Below, in pieces: positions 49,150 through 60,476 of a stretch of DNA of 64,000 nt. The DNA is taken from positions 113,865-177,864 of the forward strand of contig MU266360.1 in NCBI GenBank assembly GCA_021014945.1, read 5' to 3'. The stretch is from Leucogyrophana mollusca (taxonomy: Eukaryota > Basidiomycota > Agaricomycetes > Boletales). The notes beneath the pieces were generated by a model. That model was not told where the DNA came from and ran no database searches. It was given only the letters and a program-made list of their open reading frames with translations. Each line of letters opens with the position of its first letter. The first letter of the stretch is position 1. The translations under genes were made by a program, and so were the position numbers.

Positions 49150-50230
49150 GATCTTTGCAAGTCCTTTTAGCGTTCAGCTCAGCGTATGTCAATGATTCGT
49201 CCTCGAATTCCACAGCGGTGGGGCGCGGTGTCTTCTTAGCCTGCTCTTCAACGAGCTTGTGAAGGCAAGTCTCGACAACCGATACCCCAGTCGTAGATGC
49301 GAGCTCCTTGACGAAACGCTCGTGTTCAGTGTCACTGACGGCCGAAATGTCCTGGATTTTGACGTGAGGATCGCGGCCAAGGGTTTCGATGAGAGATATA
49401 GGCGTCAAGGAATTGACGAGCAGCGTCTTCGGTGTAAAGGTGATTGTCGAAATGGAGAATGACCTGGCCTGACTTTGGGTGAACTGTGAGCAAGAACTCG
49501 TACTGCTCCTCGCCGTTGGGCAGTGATACGGTCGACTTGGGCTTGAGGCGGTTCATCTCCAGTTGTGAGATAGTCTCCATGTTCACGCCTCCGGGCGCGA
49601 ACAGACACTTGAAGTAGCTGCGACTGTGAGCAGAAGCCTTACCCTGTGTGACGATGTCCTCATAGGTCACCTCGTCATTCATGAGGCAAGCGATGAGTGA
49701 GTCCAAAAATTTGGCTGAATACTCTGCAAACGCCTCGGTTTCGTCGATGACGGTCTTGATGGGAAGCATCTTGGCGAAGAACCCGATGACACTAGAGAGC
49801 ACTACAAGGTTACGCTGAGTGACAGCTGTGCCAACCACAAATGAGGACTGATCAGAGCACTTGTGGAGAGGGATATTATAAGCAGCGAAGAAACCTGCAA
49901 ACGGTGTCGCGGTCGCCGCGTTGATGACCTTTGTGTACTGCTCAAGGGCACCGGTCCCGACCTTGGCCTCAATTTGCGTGATGCCACTGCAAGCCCAAAT
50001 GAAGTGAGATATGAGTAGACACTATGATATCTTCTTGTTACTCACCTAATCAGCATGGACTGGTCCTGAGTCGTGTGTCTCATGTGATAGTGGATAGTGT
50101 GCATTGTTGGCGAACTGGAAGATATGTGGCGGGGAAGGTACTTTAGCGCGGGGGCAGAAGCGAGGTCAGAGAGCACAGATGCCAAGGTGAGGAGCGAGGC
50201 GGTGAGGTCGTAGCGCAGGAAGGGGAGCAT
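49150..50230 (-). pseudogene. nonribosomal peptide synthetase remnant (condensation domain end plus adenylation start)
   Basis: On the minus strand the segment reads as the C-terminal half of an NRPS condensation domain: SSPTMHTIHYHM, AAYNIPLHKCSDQSSFVVGT, LSSVIGFFAKMLPI, EQYEFLLTVHPKSGQVILHF and DNHLYTEDAARQFLDAYIS. It then enters the beginning of an adenylation domain, LHKLVEEQAKKTPRPTAVEF and SLTYAELNAK, and stops being NRPS-like at about 49190. The frame breaks near 49395 between DAYIS and LIETLGRDP, where two bases seem to be missing. Neither the upstream half of the condensation domain nor the rest of the adenylation or carrier domains is present. It is a two-sided fragment, not a working synthetase. 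Confidence 0.75.
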
Positions 50231-50354
50231 GAGGCGCGAAGAGGCTTTGCCAGGTTGCGAGGTTCTCGTCGAGGACGGATATCCGTGGGAAAGGGAGTGT
50301 TATATTATAAGTTATATTGCAATATTGCACAAGGGTTATACTGTAGGCCGGAAG

Positions 50355-53300
50355 CTAGAACTTGAAACCTGGACCCTCGTCCTCGTCCTCGTCCCCGTTC
50401 CCATCCCTGGCCTCGGCCCCGCCTTCGTCTTCGTCTTCATCATCATCATCTTCACCCTCGTCTTCCTCCCCATATTCGTCCTCATCACTACCGCAATCGC
50501 TGTCATCCTCGTCCTCATCACCCCCGCTTTCGTCTTCCACTTCCTCCTCATTGCCTTCACCCCCGCCTTCCCCGTTTTTCTCTAACTCTTCGTCATGATC
50601 CTGGTCCTCATGCTCGTCATTTCCCCCGACATCTTCCCCCTCATTCCCGTCCATGTCGTCACGGTCACCGTCATCCTGTCGCTCATAATCTAGAATGACA
50701 GGAGAATGAAATTGAGCCTCATGGCCGATGCCGATGCCCGCGAAACGAGCAAACATATCACGATCAGCAAATCTGGGAGAATCAGCACAACGAATCAAGA
50801 ACACGACACGGAGCCCTTACATATTCACATAGTAGGCAGTCCAATCGTCAGTTTCTTCTGGCAGTCGTCCAACCGAGGGACCGGGCCTCAGAAGGGTATC
50901 TGAACGGCCGTTCACGAAGGCGGGGATGAGGTGACATCCACGTATGACAAGAGATGGATCAAGGAATCCGAATGCGTTTTCGTCCACGTCCGGAACAAAA
51001 CCAATCTTCGGAAGGCGTGCTTCCTTGAAACCCCAACGATGACCAGGCATGACTCCAAACCATCGCACCCATAAAAATTCTAGGGTCTGCGGTGAGCGAT
51101 TACGGGCATTGGGGCCCACATGCAAAACTCGGATATGAAAAGCTCGTAGAACGCGCGCATACCAGAACGGATGGGCCCCATCCCCGTCTTCCCGGGATAG
51201 CGTCATGACGACGCAGTCCTTCCCTGGCCTCATTGAATCTTGGTCACGACGAATATCGTAAGTGGTGTAGTTGACCTGGAAACGTTTGGGCTGAAAGACA
51301 CGGTTAAGGTTGTCCATAAAGCGTAGATCATTTCGCTCTGCGTCGGTGAAATGGTGCTCGTCTCCGTTGTACTCGAAATCATACAACCTTGAGAGTAAGT
51401 GATCTTTGAGTTTAGGGACAAAGTTCTGGGAAAAAATTAAGCGGAGAGAAATCGCACGTAGAAATCCATACCTTGATAGATGGGTCTTCCTGATGCTCCC
51501 TGAGAAATTGAGCAAGATTGATGACAGTGCTCGGTGAATCTGACAAATTGTGGTGCAACTCAGGGGGCAAGGGCGAAAAGTCCGGGGTGGTAAGGGATTG
51601 CCTCTGGCGTCTCATACGAGTGTGGCGCCTTTCCTGGCCCGCAAGCTGCTTCGAGACTTCTTTTTTGTTGGTACTACCATAGAACCTCTTTACGAGGCGA
51701 TGCATCAGCTCTCCCTGCAGTGCATACGTGAATGAGGCTCCACCGACACAGCTAGGGAAAATACTCACGATCTGCGTAGTGTATGAGTCCGTTGTGCCAA
51801 ACATCCTGATGGTAGTTGCGTAGTCTCCAAGTGCGTGCAGCTTGTATGTGAGAAGATTGAAAGATTTTGGTCGAGGCCCCGAACTCTTGGTCCCCGATGA
51901 ACTGGGCTTGCGCTTTGAGCCCGCCGCCCGCATCCTCCTGTTTCGTGCCTCAGCTTCAGTCGGCAGCTCCTTGGTCGAGAATGCTGTGCATGTTACATCA
52001 CGGAACCGGCGAAGCTGCGAGCCCAAATTTTTGAGTGCACGATCAAGCTGACTGAGAGAGTCATCAGAGTGAAGTCGAAGCTTCGCGAGTGCGTGCCATT
52101 CAGCCAGGCGGAAAAGAAGGATGCTGATGGTCCTATCGTGCTCCCCAGGGAAAAGACCTTCAAATGAAGGAATGGCGCACTAATACCACTGCTTAACTGA
52201 AGCACTAGTGCGCTTTGATGGGTAAACTCACCTGGAGTATGTCCTCGAAATGGCGTGCAGCCCGCTGTCTCACCTCTGATACATTGGTGGGAAAACGGCG
52301 TATGGCACCTTTTCCAAAGGATGGTATTAAGCGAAAGCTTCAACATGTTTGATCAGTTGGAATATAATACCGGAAATCAGAGCAATATACCGGTGATTCA
52401 AGATGTTGATGAGATCTGGATCTATAGCATATAGCATGCGAATCAGGTGTTTGAATACCGCTTTCCAAACACCAAGTTCGAATTCATGTAAAAGATCGAC
52501 AACGAGGATGGGGTAGAAATCAAAGCCAAGGGGTGAAAGGCGCTCTATAAAGGTATTCTGGACGTTTGTTAGTTGGCTTGTGAGCTCCTTAAAATGAGAC
52601 CGAGCTCACAAGAGTTGGTACTGCCGAAAATGTCTTCAGTAGGCGTTCCACAGCGACACCCTTTGTGGGAACTCCTAGTTTATATATGCTGTCCCGTGCG
52701 GCCACCACTTTATTTCGGAGATATTCGCGCATTTTCTTCACGCGCGCCAACAGATCAGACGAAAATCCGAGGCGGTCAAATAGTGATTTTGGGGTGAAGC
52801 AACGGGGGCATGGACAGAGACCCTTGTCACGAACGTTTGCCAGTAAAATTCTATGAGCAATTAATTGTCAAGTGTTCGAGTCAGTACTAAGAAGCAAACA
52901 AGAAAAAGAAAGATAATCCCTACTTTTCTGGGTAATCCGCAGAATATGTAAAGATGCGTGGATAAACACGACGATCTATCCCATCATAGCACCGGATGAC
53001 TATACCATTCCTATAGGCCTCGATAAAATCGTCGTCAAGCAGTACCTTCCAGAGCGCGTGAAACAGCTCGCGCTTGCAGTGGGTTAAAAGGTCGCTATCA
53101 TTCTTTCTTTTCGAAAAATTAGCGATGAACCCAGAAATAGATTCCGGCAACTGGAGGCAGCATCATTATCATAAGCAAGACATAGTATGTTGATTGACTC
53201 ACGGATGGTATGAAAGCTACAGGATGGCAGGCACCTGAGTCGGGACATGCACGTGTATACTTCGACAAATTCCCGAAAAACATGTATACCGGCCATGCTT

Positions 53301-54597
53301 TGGCATGCCCAAACTGAGCGAGATGAGTCGAGTCTGACCAGAACATCAGGCCGGCAATCACTCTCTCGAGTGTGCACCCATCACTCCTCTTTTGTTTCTG
53401 AATGTCGTCATGTGCATTATTCCAGGCATCCGATGTGTATAATTCGTCGTAGAGGCGCTGCTCTCGGCCGGTGACGGGAGACCTCCATATCCGTTTGTAG
53501 GGGGTCAGGTGGAACCACTTCGATATCGCCTCTGAAAATGCAGAACGTATCACATGTGTGAGTGGCCGATAAAGAAACCCTGGAATAATGAATGATTTCC
53601 CGTTCCCCCCAGTATTTCTCTCCCTGGTGGGCACTTGTATCTCAACATCGACTTCTTTCCATCCATCCTTCCGAAAAACATCGTTAGGATCGAGGGCCTC
53701 TTCGGAGGCATCAAAGCGCTTCATCTCAGTATGGGCATTGAAGTTTCGGAGCTCCTTAACATCGAAATCATCTGCTAACAAGACCTGTTCAGCTAACCGA
53801 GTCAGTTCAGCTTCGGACTTCTGGGAGCTCCCAGTCATTTTCCATGACATAAGTCGCCAAATCGTCATGTTCTTCCACGGCCAAGGTGGTAGACGTTCTT
53901 GTGACATGTCTGGTTGGATGGGATCCTCACCACCGCCATCTTTGGGAGGTTGCGTGTTTGATAGCTGGTCGACTGATACGAAGGCGTCCGGATCATATGA
54001 TGGTCGATGACGGTACAGGCGTGCAATTCCGAATCTGTTGAATTGCGTTTGGAAGGTGTCAAAGACGTGTAGAATGACTCGGCGAATGGGTGAAGGCTGG
54101 GGATCAACAGCAACGGGAGGTGGCTCTGGTAGTGCGTCCCTAAATCGTTTAGGCAACCGGCGTGGTCGAGGAGGGAGGTTTGTGTCCAGGTTTGGTGCCA
54201 CTGGAGCCGGGTCGATCGTAGGCTGAGAGGGTGCGTCGTGACTAGGGGATGAGGATGTACAGGCCGGATCTCCCGAAGGTGGAGTGGGTGTGGTACAAGA
54301 CAGCGATGTTGAGGCTATCTGGGTGTTCGCGGTTTGGGACTGCTCTCAGGTGAGTGGGGGCAGGCCACTGCCCCACAAGATGACACGTACCTCAGCTTCG
54401 TCTCGAGAACTTAACCTCGGTTTTTTCAACTGAGGCTCCTTCCCTTTGCCTTCCAGTGCTCTTTTATTCGCCTGGACTTGCGTATACGCTCTCTGGAGCG
54501 CATGTAGGCAGGTATTCCGGTGCCGAGACAGTCCTCCAGAACTCGCGAATGAGCGATCACATGGCTCCCCACACCTATAAGAACCGCGAGTGTTCAT
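50355..54597 (-). mobile_element. Plavaka-type DNA transposase gene, apparently intact
   Basis: Ten exons (54597-54391, 54342-53203, 53150-52924, 52850-52610, 52557-52391, 52337-52232, 52179-51769, 51714-51472, 51425-50821, 50772-50355) join without any stop to about 1,254 aa. The N-terminus has a C2H2-like finger (GEPCDRSFASSGGLSRHRNT). The body carries the hallmarks of basidiomycete Plavaka transposases (KDZ-related, CMC group): WRLMSWKMTGSSQKSEAELT, SFIIPGFLYRPLTHVIRSAF, REQRLYDELYTSDAWNNAHD, LERVIAGLMFWSDSTHLAQF and FGHAKAWPVYMFFGN. A CPCPRC cluster and VVDLLHEFELGVWKAVFKHL follow. The last exon encodes a long Asp/Glu/Gly-rich tail. Acidic candidates for catalysis include WSDST and VVDLLHEFE. 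Terminal inverted repeats and target duplications were not found by eye. Confidence 0.85.
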
Positions 54598-55289
54598 GAT
54601 CAGGAGGGTTATTATTGCGAATATGGGGAGAACAAATATGATGGTGCGTGCAACATGCATCTCCACTTCGGTGGAGACGACCAAGTGTCTCTGATGCCTG
54701 CGGCCGAAACGAGATTTATCAGAGTTTCCGAGCCTCGTACAAGGAAATGGAGAGCAGATCTACCAGCCTGGGCCCAATGGCTGAACGATGCCAGCGATGC
54801 GATGTTTCTGAGAGACGAAGGTAGGTAAAATGTTTGCGTGACCGTGACAATCACAACCCGCCGCATATGATCATGATCGCGTACACAAAATACGAGGTTT
54901 CCAAGTCGGAGTTGGAAGACTTTACATATTTGGAGAATGCAAGTCATTGTCGCAGCATCGAAAGATTGACTCTGGGATGTGGGACTCCAGACACGCCGTT
55001 GCAACCAACCCACCAGCCCAAATTGTGATGCTTAAAATCCCTTGTCTCTTATCTCATCGCCAATCTCGTCTCTCTGCGCCCATGCAGAGCAAATACTGAT
55101 CACCTTCCTTTTGGATGTCCAATATGCGACCAGTCCGAAAAACCGCAAGTGCAAACCAAGGTCCTAGCCTGAACACCACGTGTAAATGGACGTGGTAGGC
55201 GGGCCGTGTCACGGGGCAGGACCAGCCCACGCCAGCACCTAGCAGGCTTGCATCGTCACCGAGACATAAGGCTCGGCCTGCTTGCCATA
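54598..55289. other. region upstream of the transposase, no supported gene
   Basis: Probably the 5' UTR and promoter of the transposase. A 133-codon minus-strand frame (55013-54612) is not supported. Confidence 0.4.
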
Positions 55290-56385
55290 CCGGTCGCTTG
55301 CGCACGCCCCGTGCTGTTGCTGGTGGACGTTGACCTCCTGGTCATCCTGGTCCTCAACAGGGAGCACCGTGGGGGGTGCATGAAATGCGTCGGTAAATTT
55401 TCGGTCGGCAGCACCCCCAGACGCTGAAAGCGTCTCAGGATCCTTGTCCTTCTACCGCCTTCTGTGTTCCTTGGGCTCGGGAACAGGCGTTGGGCGTGGA
55501 CTCTCAGACACACGGGCGGTGCTTGCAACGTGGCGAGAAGGCACACGAGGAGCACCCTCGGGTGACCCCGCAAAGCTCATGGACTGCCTCCGCTGGTCGA
55601 CCACACGTCTCGATCATACTCCCTCGGATCCCTGGTGTTGGATCGTGCGGGATCATATCGCCAGTGCTCATTCTCAGGCGTTGGGGGGCCTTGTGGCGGA
55701 GGGGATCGAGGATGAGGTGGAACGCCAGGCGGTTTGGAATCCCAGAACGTACGCGAGGGGTGCGCCGAGCGAGGCGAGGTTTCCATCGGGCTCGGTGCAT
55801 GGTGGGGGCCTGTGAGCGAGAATGGTAGTATGGCCGCTGAGACAGATGGCTGTGGTACTCTGTTCGACCTCGACGCGGCTCGCGTGACTCCCGCTCACGG
55901 TGGGGTTCTGGCGGTGGCCCACGACGCTCCCGAGCGGGCTCTTGTTCGCTTGGTCGACCGGGTTCACGCAGGTACGAAGGCGGGGACCGCTGAGAAGAAA
56001 CCGTGCTGGGGATGGCGTGGCGGTTGATGCCATAGTTCTGGAACCCAGTACCTGGCGAACGCGGGTGAGGGGTGTGTGGAGGAGGTGATGCTGATGTCGA
56101 TGGAACTCGAACAGGACGACCGAAATGGTCTTGGTGCTACCCAGGGCTGTGCACGGGAGGGTTGCGCGGGTCCTCCGTGGGGGGCTGCTGCTGGGGAACG
56201 GGATGTTGGAGAGGTAGGTTTTGGTGGCTCGCAGGGCCACGAGATGCGCCTTCACGCCCAGAGCCAGAAAATTCTCGATGATGGGGTGGACGGCCGGCGT
56301 CCATGGGCGCGAGGGGCGTATGCGAAGGGATATGGTGGCCCCCCTCCAATACAACGTTTTGGGATATGTCCTATCCGAGGGCTGC
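55290..56385 (-). pseudogene. decayed copy of a Pro/His/Arg-rich regulator tail, possibly Ssn6/Cyc8-like
   Basis: Translating the minus strand across frame changes gives a consistently biased protein: HIPSHTPLAPMDAGRPPHHR, NLPLQHPVPQQQPP, HQDHFGRPVRVPSTSASPPP, FQNYGINRHAIPSTVSSQRS, HHAPSPMETSPRSAHPSRTF, PRPTPVPEPKEHRRR and KDKDPETLSASGGAADRKF. It is broken by an in-frame TAG at 56139-56137, a frame change near 55815, another near 55578, and a TAG at 55454-55452. The composition and order recall the C-terminal tail of basidiomycete Ssn6/Cyc8 corepressors, but no TPR part is present, so the identity is tentative. No promoter or start is assigned. Confidence 0.5.
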
Positions 56386-56980
56386 GTCGTGGAGTCTGGG
56401 GCGAACGTGGGTGAGGGTTCGAGGGTGGGAGAGGGTCGGCAGCTGTTTACAATGAAGGTTTTCTATTTGATTAGAAGGGAGCGAGGGGGGGAGACAGTAA
56501 CACTTACGCATTGCACATGGTCGTCCCTTCATCGTCCTTCCACCACACCGGGATCGCAGCAGTGCGACAGTTGTAGTGCTGGGCTGAGCAAACCGGGTCA
56601 GTTGGTGCCACTGGGTGAATATAAAAGGGAAACGTACCTGTTTACAATGTGGACCGCGATCGAGATGGATGGTAAGATGGTGGATCGAACGACGGAGAGG
56701 CAGGTGAAAGGGACGACACCACACAAGGTGTCATACGCCTTTCGTGACCGCATAGTGGTCGCCCACCCCAACGTGATCGACATCGATGTGGTTGAGTGTT
56801 AAGTTGAATTGTCCCGATTCGTAAGTTTGTCACATGTAACTGGTCACGTGGTCGCGTGGGCCCACCCCGGCGTCGCCCGAGGGCACTTCGGCAACCCCCG
56901 GCGCGCAGCCACAGCCAGCGCGTTTCACCATGACCTTGCCCCGCCCCCGTAGTTGTGCTGGCAACCCCTAATACCTGTAC
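56386..56980. other. G/C-rich intergenic region
   Basis: Between the decayed tail and the F-box-like gene; overlapping frames without support. It may contain further decayed parts of the same copy, as Pro/Ser/Thr-biased frames continue to about 56460. Confidence 0.4.
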
Positions 56981-57895
56981 ATGGCGACTGTATCTTTCAG
57001 CCCTCGAGTGCTCCCTCACGAACTACTGGAATATATTTTTCTCCTCGCATCTGATTCCCCCCGTAACATATACCACTACCTCTTGGTGGCACGAAGAATT
57101 CACCTCTGGTAAGTCTTTAATATATTTGGGTGCTTGTCCTTGGACCACCGAGTAACCCCAGCCAATAAATACAGCACTGAGAGACACCTTTACTGGGCAG
57201 TCAATTTCTCCGATGAAGAAAAGGCTGGTCGGTTTATATCTGCGCTGCTCATTCGCCCCGAATTCGCTCAAAGGGAGATCAAATCACTGTGGATTGGAGG
57301 CAATGTTTGCATCACCACCACAACTGAAATCCTTCGACTGTGCCAGGGTATCACTAAACTTGCACTCTGGACCACGCCGACTTACGTGCCCGCCGACTCA
57401 CGCGCATTATTGAAACTCCTTGATACCCTTTCACTTAAGCAGCTCTCCTTCGCGTTCTCTCTAATTCACGGCGGGGTATCTTCCGAGTTCCCATCCCTTC
57501 CGTCTATCAGTCTCTTTAACAAAGTCACGCATCTTGAACTCCTTGAGGGATGGGTTCTCTGGAGTTCTTGCATGGGCATCCACTCACTGCCCCAGCTCAC
57601 ACATCTTTCACTCCGCGCTTCCACCAAAAGGACGGACCCCAGATTGCTTCGAGGTATTCTAGAGCTTCCTGATATGAGGGCAATGGTTCTACGTGTAACG
57701 GAAGACCGATTCATTGTTGAAAAGTGGCTATATAACAATGGCACCGAAGATCGGCGTGTTGTACTGGTACATGAGATAGCACAGGAGGCTCGGGGGAGTC
57801 CTCACTCCACTCTTTGGAAGTATGCAGACGGCATTGTGCAATGGCGTACTCAGAATGCTGGTATGTCATCACATTTCGCACCAGTGCACCACTGA
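56981..57895 (+). CDS. F-box-like leucine-rich protein, unknown function
   Basis: Two exons (56981-57108 and 57175-57895) join to 282 aa. The N-terminus VLPHELLEYIFLLASDSPRN followed by LLVARRIHLC is an F-box-like helix set of the kind found in the very large basidiomycete F-box-like families. The rest has repeating leucine-rich segments (ILRLCQGITKLALWTTP, LDTLSLKQLSFAFSL, VTHLELLEGWVLW, LPQLTHLSLRAS). Such proteins may serve as SCF-type adaptors, but the binding partner is unknown. The acceptor TACAG before 57175 was chosen because it alone keeps ERHLYWAVNF in frame. Confidence 0.75.
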
Positions 57896-58412
57896 AAGTC
57901 CATGACAATAGCTAATCCTTATGATGTCCCGGGGAACCAACAATTATTGGCTGTTTACTGATAGTACATATGTAACCCCCCCACCTGGCGTGATGACGAT
58001 GGCGTGGCCTGGACAGGTCGCAGTTGATATCATGCGATGCGTAACCTTATGAATGCTGGCGCCGAGCTATGATGTACTCTCTGGGAGTCATGTACCAATT
58101 TTACCAATCGCATGAGTAAATAGTATTCGAACGTCAATGTTTATACGATGCTGTTTCCTCGTCCCTGCCTTCCAGCTTCTGTTGTTTGGCTGTATCTTCG
58201 GCACGAATTGACGGCACGTTCCCACTTGTGTTCAATACTGCGTATCAGTTCCCCTGGGTTGCCCAGAGGGCCTTAGGGTATTGAAGCTGTGAACGCAAAT
58301 ACATTTAAATGCAAAAATCTACACCGGAGGATAATGAACTGGGTGCCCTTTAAGGAAATAATATTCACTGGAAAAGTGGTTAGTATTTGGAACGAGGAGG
58401 CCGTCATTGCAC
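57896..58412. other. intergenic between convergent genes
   Basis: About 517 bases; nothing coding was supported. Confidence 0.5.
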
Positions 58413-60059
58413 TCACGAGCCGGCCTTATATATTGCAGCGCGGTATTGATACGTTGATAACGCCAAGTCCGACTGATCGAGTGTAGCAAGATTGTTTGTG
58501 TAATTCCCTCCCCACTCTTCACTTCTATCCTTTAAGCCTATGACCTCGGCACCAACGGCGGCTTCAAGCTTGTGCACAGAACGGTCAGTAGCATCAATGG
58601 CTGGTACAACAATGAGCTTACAGCCGTAATGGCAAAGGCAATAGGCCCATTGCATAGTGCCTGTTTGTCGGGACAAAACTTGGTTGGATGCAGATGCCCA
58701 AGGCTTGCGGGACTCCCGAACCACGTCTGAAATATAAACTGGATGATGGGACGCCAAAAATGAGTTTGTGAGTCCCATTGGCGGGTGAGTGGACACTTTC
58801 CCTGAGTGATTTGCAACAACTCAGCATGCTTCGCCTTTGCATCCACCCCCTCAAAATGGGCTTCGATTATCTGTTCGCCCTTCACTTTCATCTGGTTGCG
58901 GTAAACTTTTGCTGCATCGAGGACCTGAAAGTTTATTTAATATTTGGACTTTCAAACGCAGCGATAAACACACAATCTTACGCGCGTTAGCAGAACTGAC
59001 CCGCACCCAGCCCTCGGGTGAGATGTGCTTGAATTTAGATAATGTCGCCTTTGCGAGGATAATTTCTCCAACTTTTCGTTTCGCGTCGTCAAGAGACGGG
59101 TACGCGTTTTCAGTGACAATGAAGACGCGCATATCCTCTTCAGAGTCCACCAGAAGTTCTTGCTCCCGTGGAGGATAAAACGCCTTGGATTTCGGGTCGC
59201 TTGGCAGGTTTCGAGGCAAGCAATACCGCAAAAGCTCCTGATAGATAGATGCTACTGTATTGCCGGATGCATTGGTAGCATGGTGCAGGGCGTGATTGTC
59301 GAGGGGCGCCCCGGTGGGGATCTGAGGGAAAAGAGCCCCTTGGCCAAGACCAGTAGGGGCAGGAGGCATGGTGGTCTCGAATCCGTTAACCGCATGATTC
59401 TTGTTGGCGGACATGCCAAAGGACTGATGGGCGAAGATTCCCTGGTTGAAGGCAGCAGGCGCTGGAGACACTGCAATTTCGAGTTGAGGTCGGTCCGTTG
59501 CGTCGTCCTTGCCATGGTCACTGGTAAGCGTGCCAAAAGGTTGGCCGGCGGGAGTGCCTAGGTTGAAAGTAGGTGGGATGACGGTTTCGAATCCATCAAC
59601 CGCGCGGCCCCAATGTGAGTGGTTAGCAAATGCACCAAAGGATTGAATAGGACCATTGCCTTGGTCGAAAGCGGACGATGCGATTCCAGAATTGTTCGCG
59701 TTGTGATAGCCGCTGGCGAGGGTGCCAAAGACCTGGCTACCGTAGATGCCATGGTTGAAAGCAGTGGCCTGAGGTGTAGGGGATGTGATGGGTCTGGTCG
59801 GCCCATTCCGATAGTCTAAACCATCGAAAGGATGAGACTCGGAGCGGTCAACCTGAGGAAGGGATCAGTTTAGCCTTCTTCTATGATACTCTGAGTCGGT
59901 TTTTACCTGAGTCTGAGAGCATGAGATGGAAAAGCTGGAGAGCTCCCTATGCCAAGCGTTGGATTCAGCTTCGCAGCCCAGTTGTGACAGTATAACTTAC
60001 CTCAGCTCAGTGTTGCTTCTTTGGAACCAAGACCTACGATGAAAGCCATCGGAATCCAT
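58413..60059 (-). CDS. DUF6532-like protein with N-terminal Gly/Gln/Phe repeats
   Basis: The start is ATG 60059 (MDSDGFHRRSWFQRSNTELR). A short exon (about 59970-59920) and a long exon from 59852 follow, then exons to 58580 and a last exon 58568-58413. The N-terminal half contains a degenerate repeat with the pattern F-x-Q-G ... Q-x-FG ... H ... A-V-x-GFET (for example GIYGSQVFGTL, GNGPIQSFGAFA, RAVDGFETVIPP, GIFAHQSFGMSA, HAVNGFETTMPP). The C-terminal half (MRVFIVTENAYPSLDDAKRK, VKGEQIIEAHFEGVDAKAKH, GPIAFAITALEAAV) resembles the DUF6532 domain common in mushroom genomes, function unknown. The junction near 58990 is ambiguous (a GTAAGA donor joined to the acceptor GATGCAG keeps the frame). 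Confidence 0.6.
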
Positions 60060-60476
60060 TGTCAAGTTTGTGGCGGCGTGAAATGATTAACTTACTCCAA
60101 TGATTCCAGGCTCAAGTATGGTCACTGCAACAGGGACTCAACGGGTCATGACCGGACCTTTCCCGGACCATAAGTTCGAGTTACGACCACGGTCCGTGAG
60201 GACAACGGGTCGACGGATGCAATCCTCAGGGCTCATTCAGATTACTTGAATAAATCAAGGAGCGATGCATGAATTTTGCATTTGCAACGGATCGAGATCG
60301 TATCTACCGGTACACATTTAAGTACTAGTGATTGGGGATAACGGAGGGTCACCTTAATTCTGGAAGCGAAGACCCCGCCATATGAGAAATACCGCAGCCT
60401 TGAGTTTCGGGTTGACGGGTGGTTAAATAAATGGTCTCAAAAAGCACGGAGCCGACCGATCAACATTCCCTTCGCC
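60060..60476. promoter_or_regulatory. divergent intergenic region
   Basis: About 417 bases between the divergent starts of the DUF6532-like gene and the small MGNLQS gene. No clear element. Confidence 0.4.

Noticed and set aside
50229..50598. Plus-strand frames rich in Ser/Pro and in hydrophobic residues
   Set aside because: They are the complement of the Asp/Glu-rich tail of the transposase; low-complexity acidic codons give long antisense frames.
55674..56354. 226-codon minus-strand frame as an intact gene
   Set aside because: A different frame over the same DNA shows the coherent biased protein with stops and frame changes; the long uninterrupted frame is its shadow.
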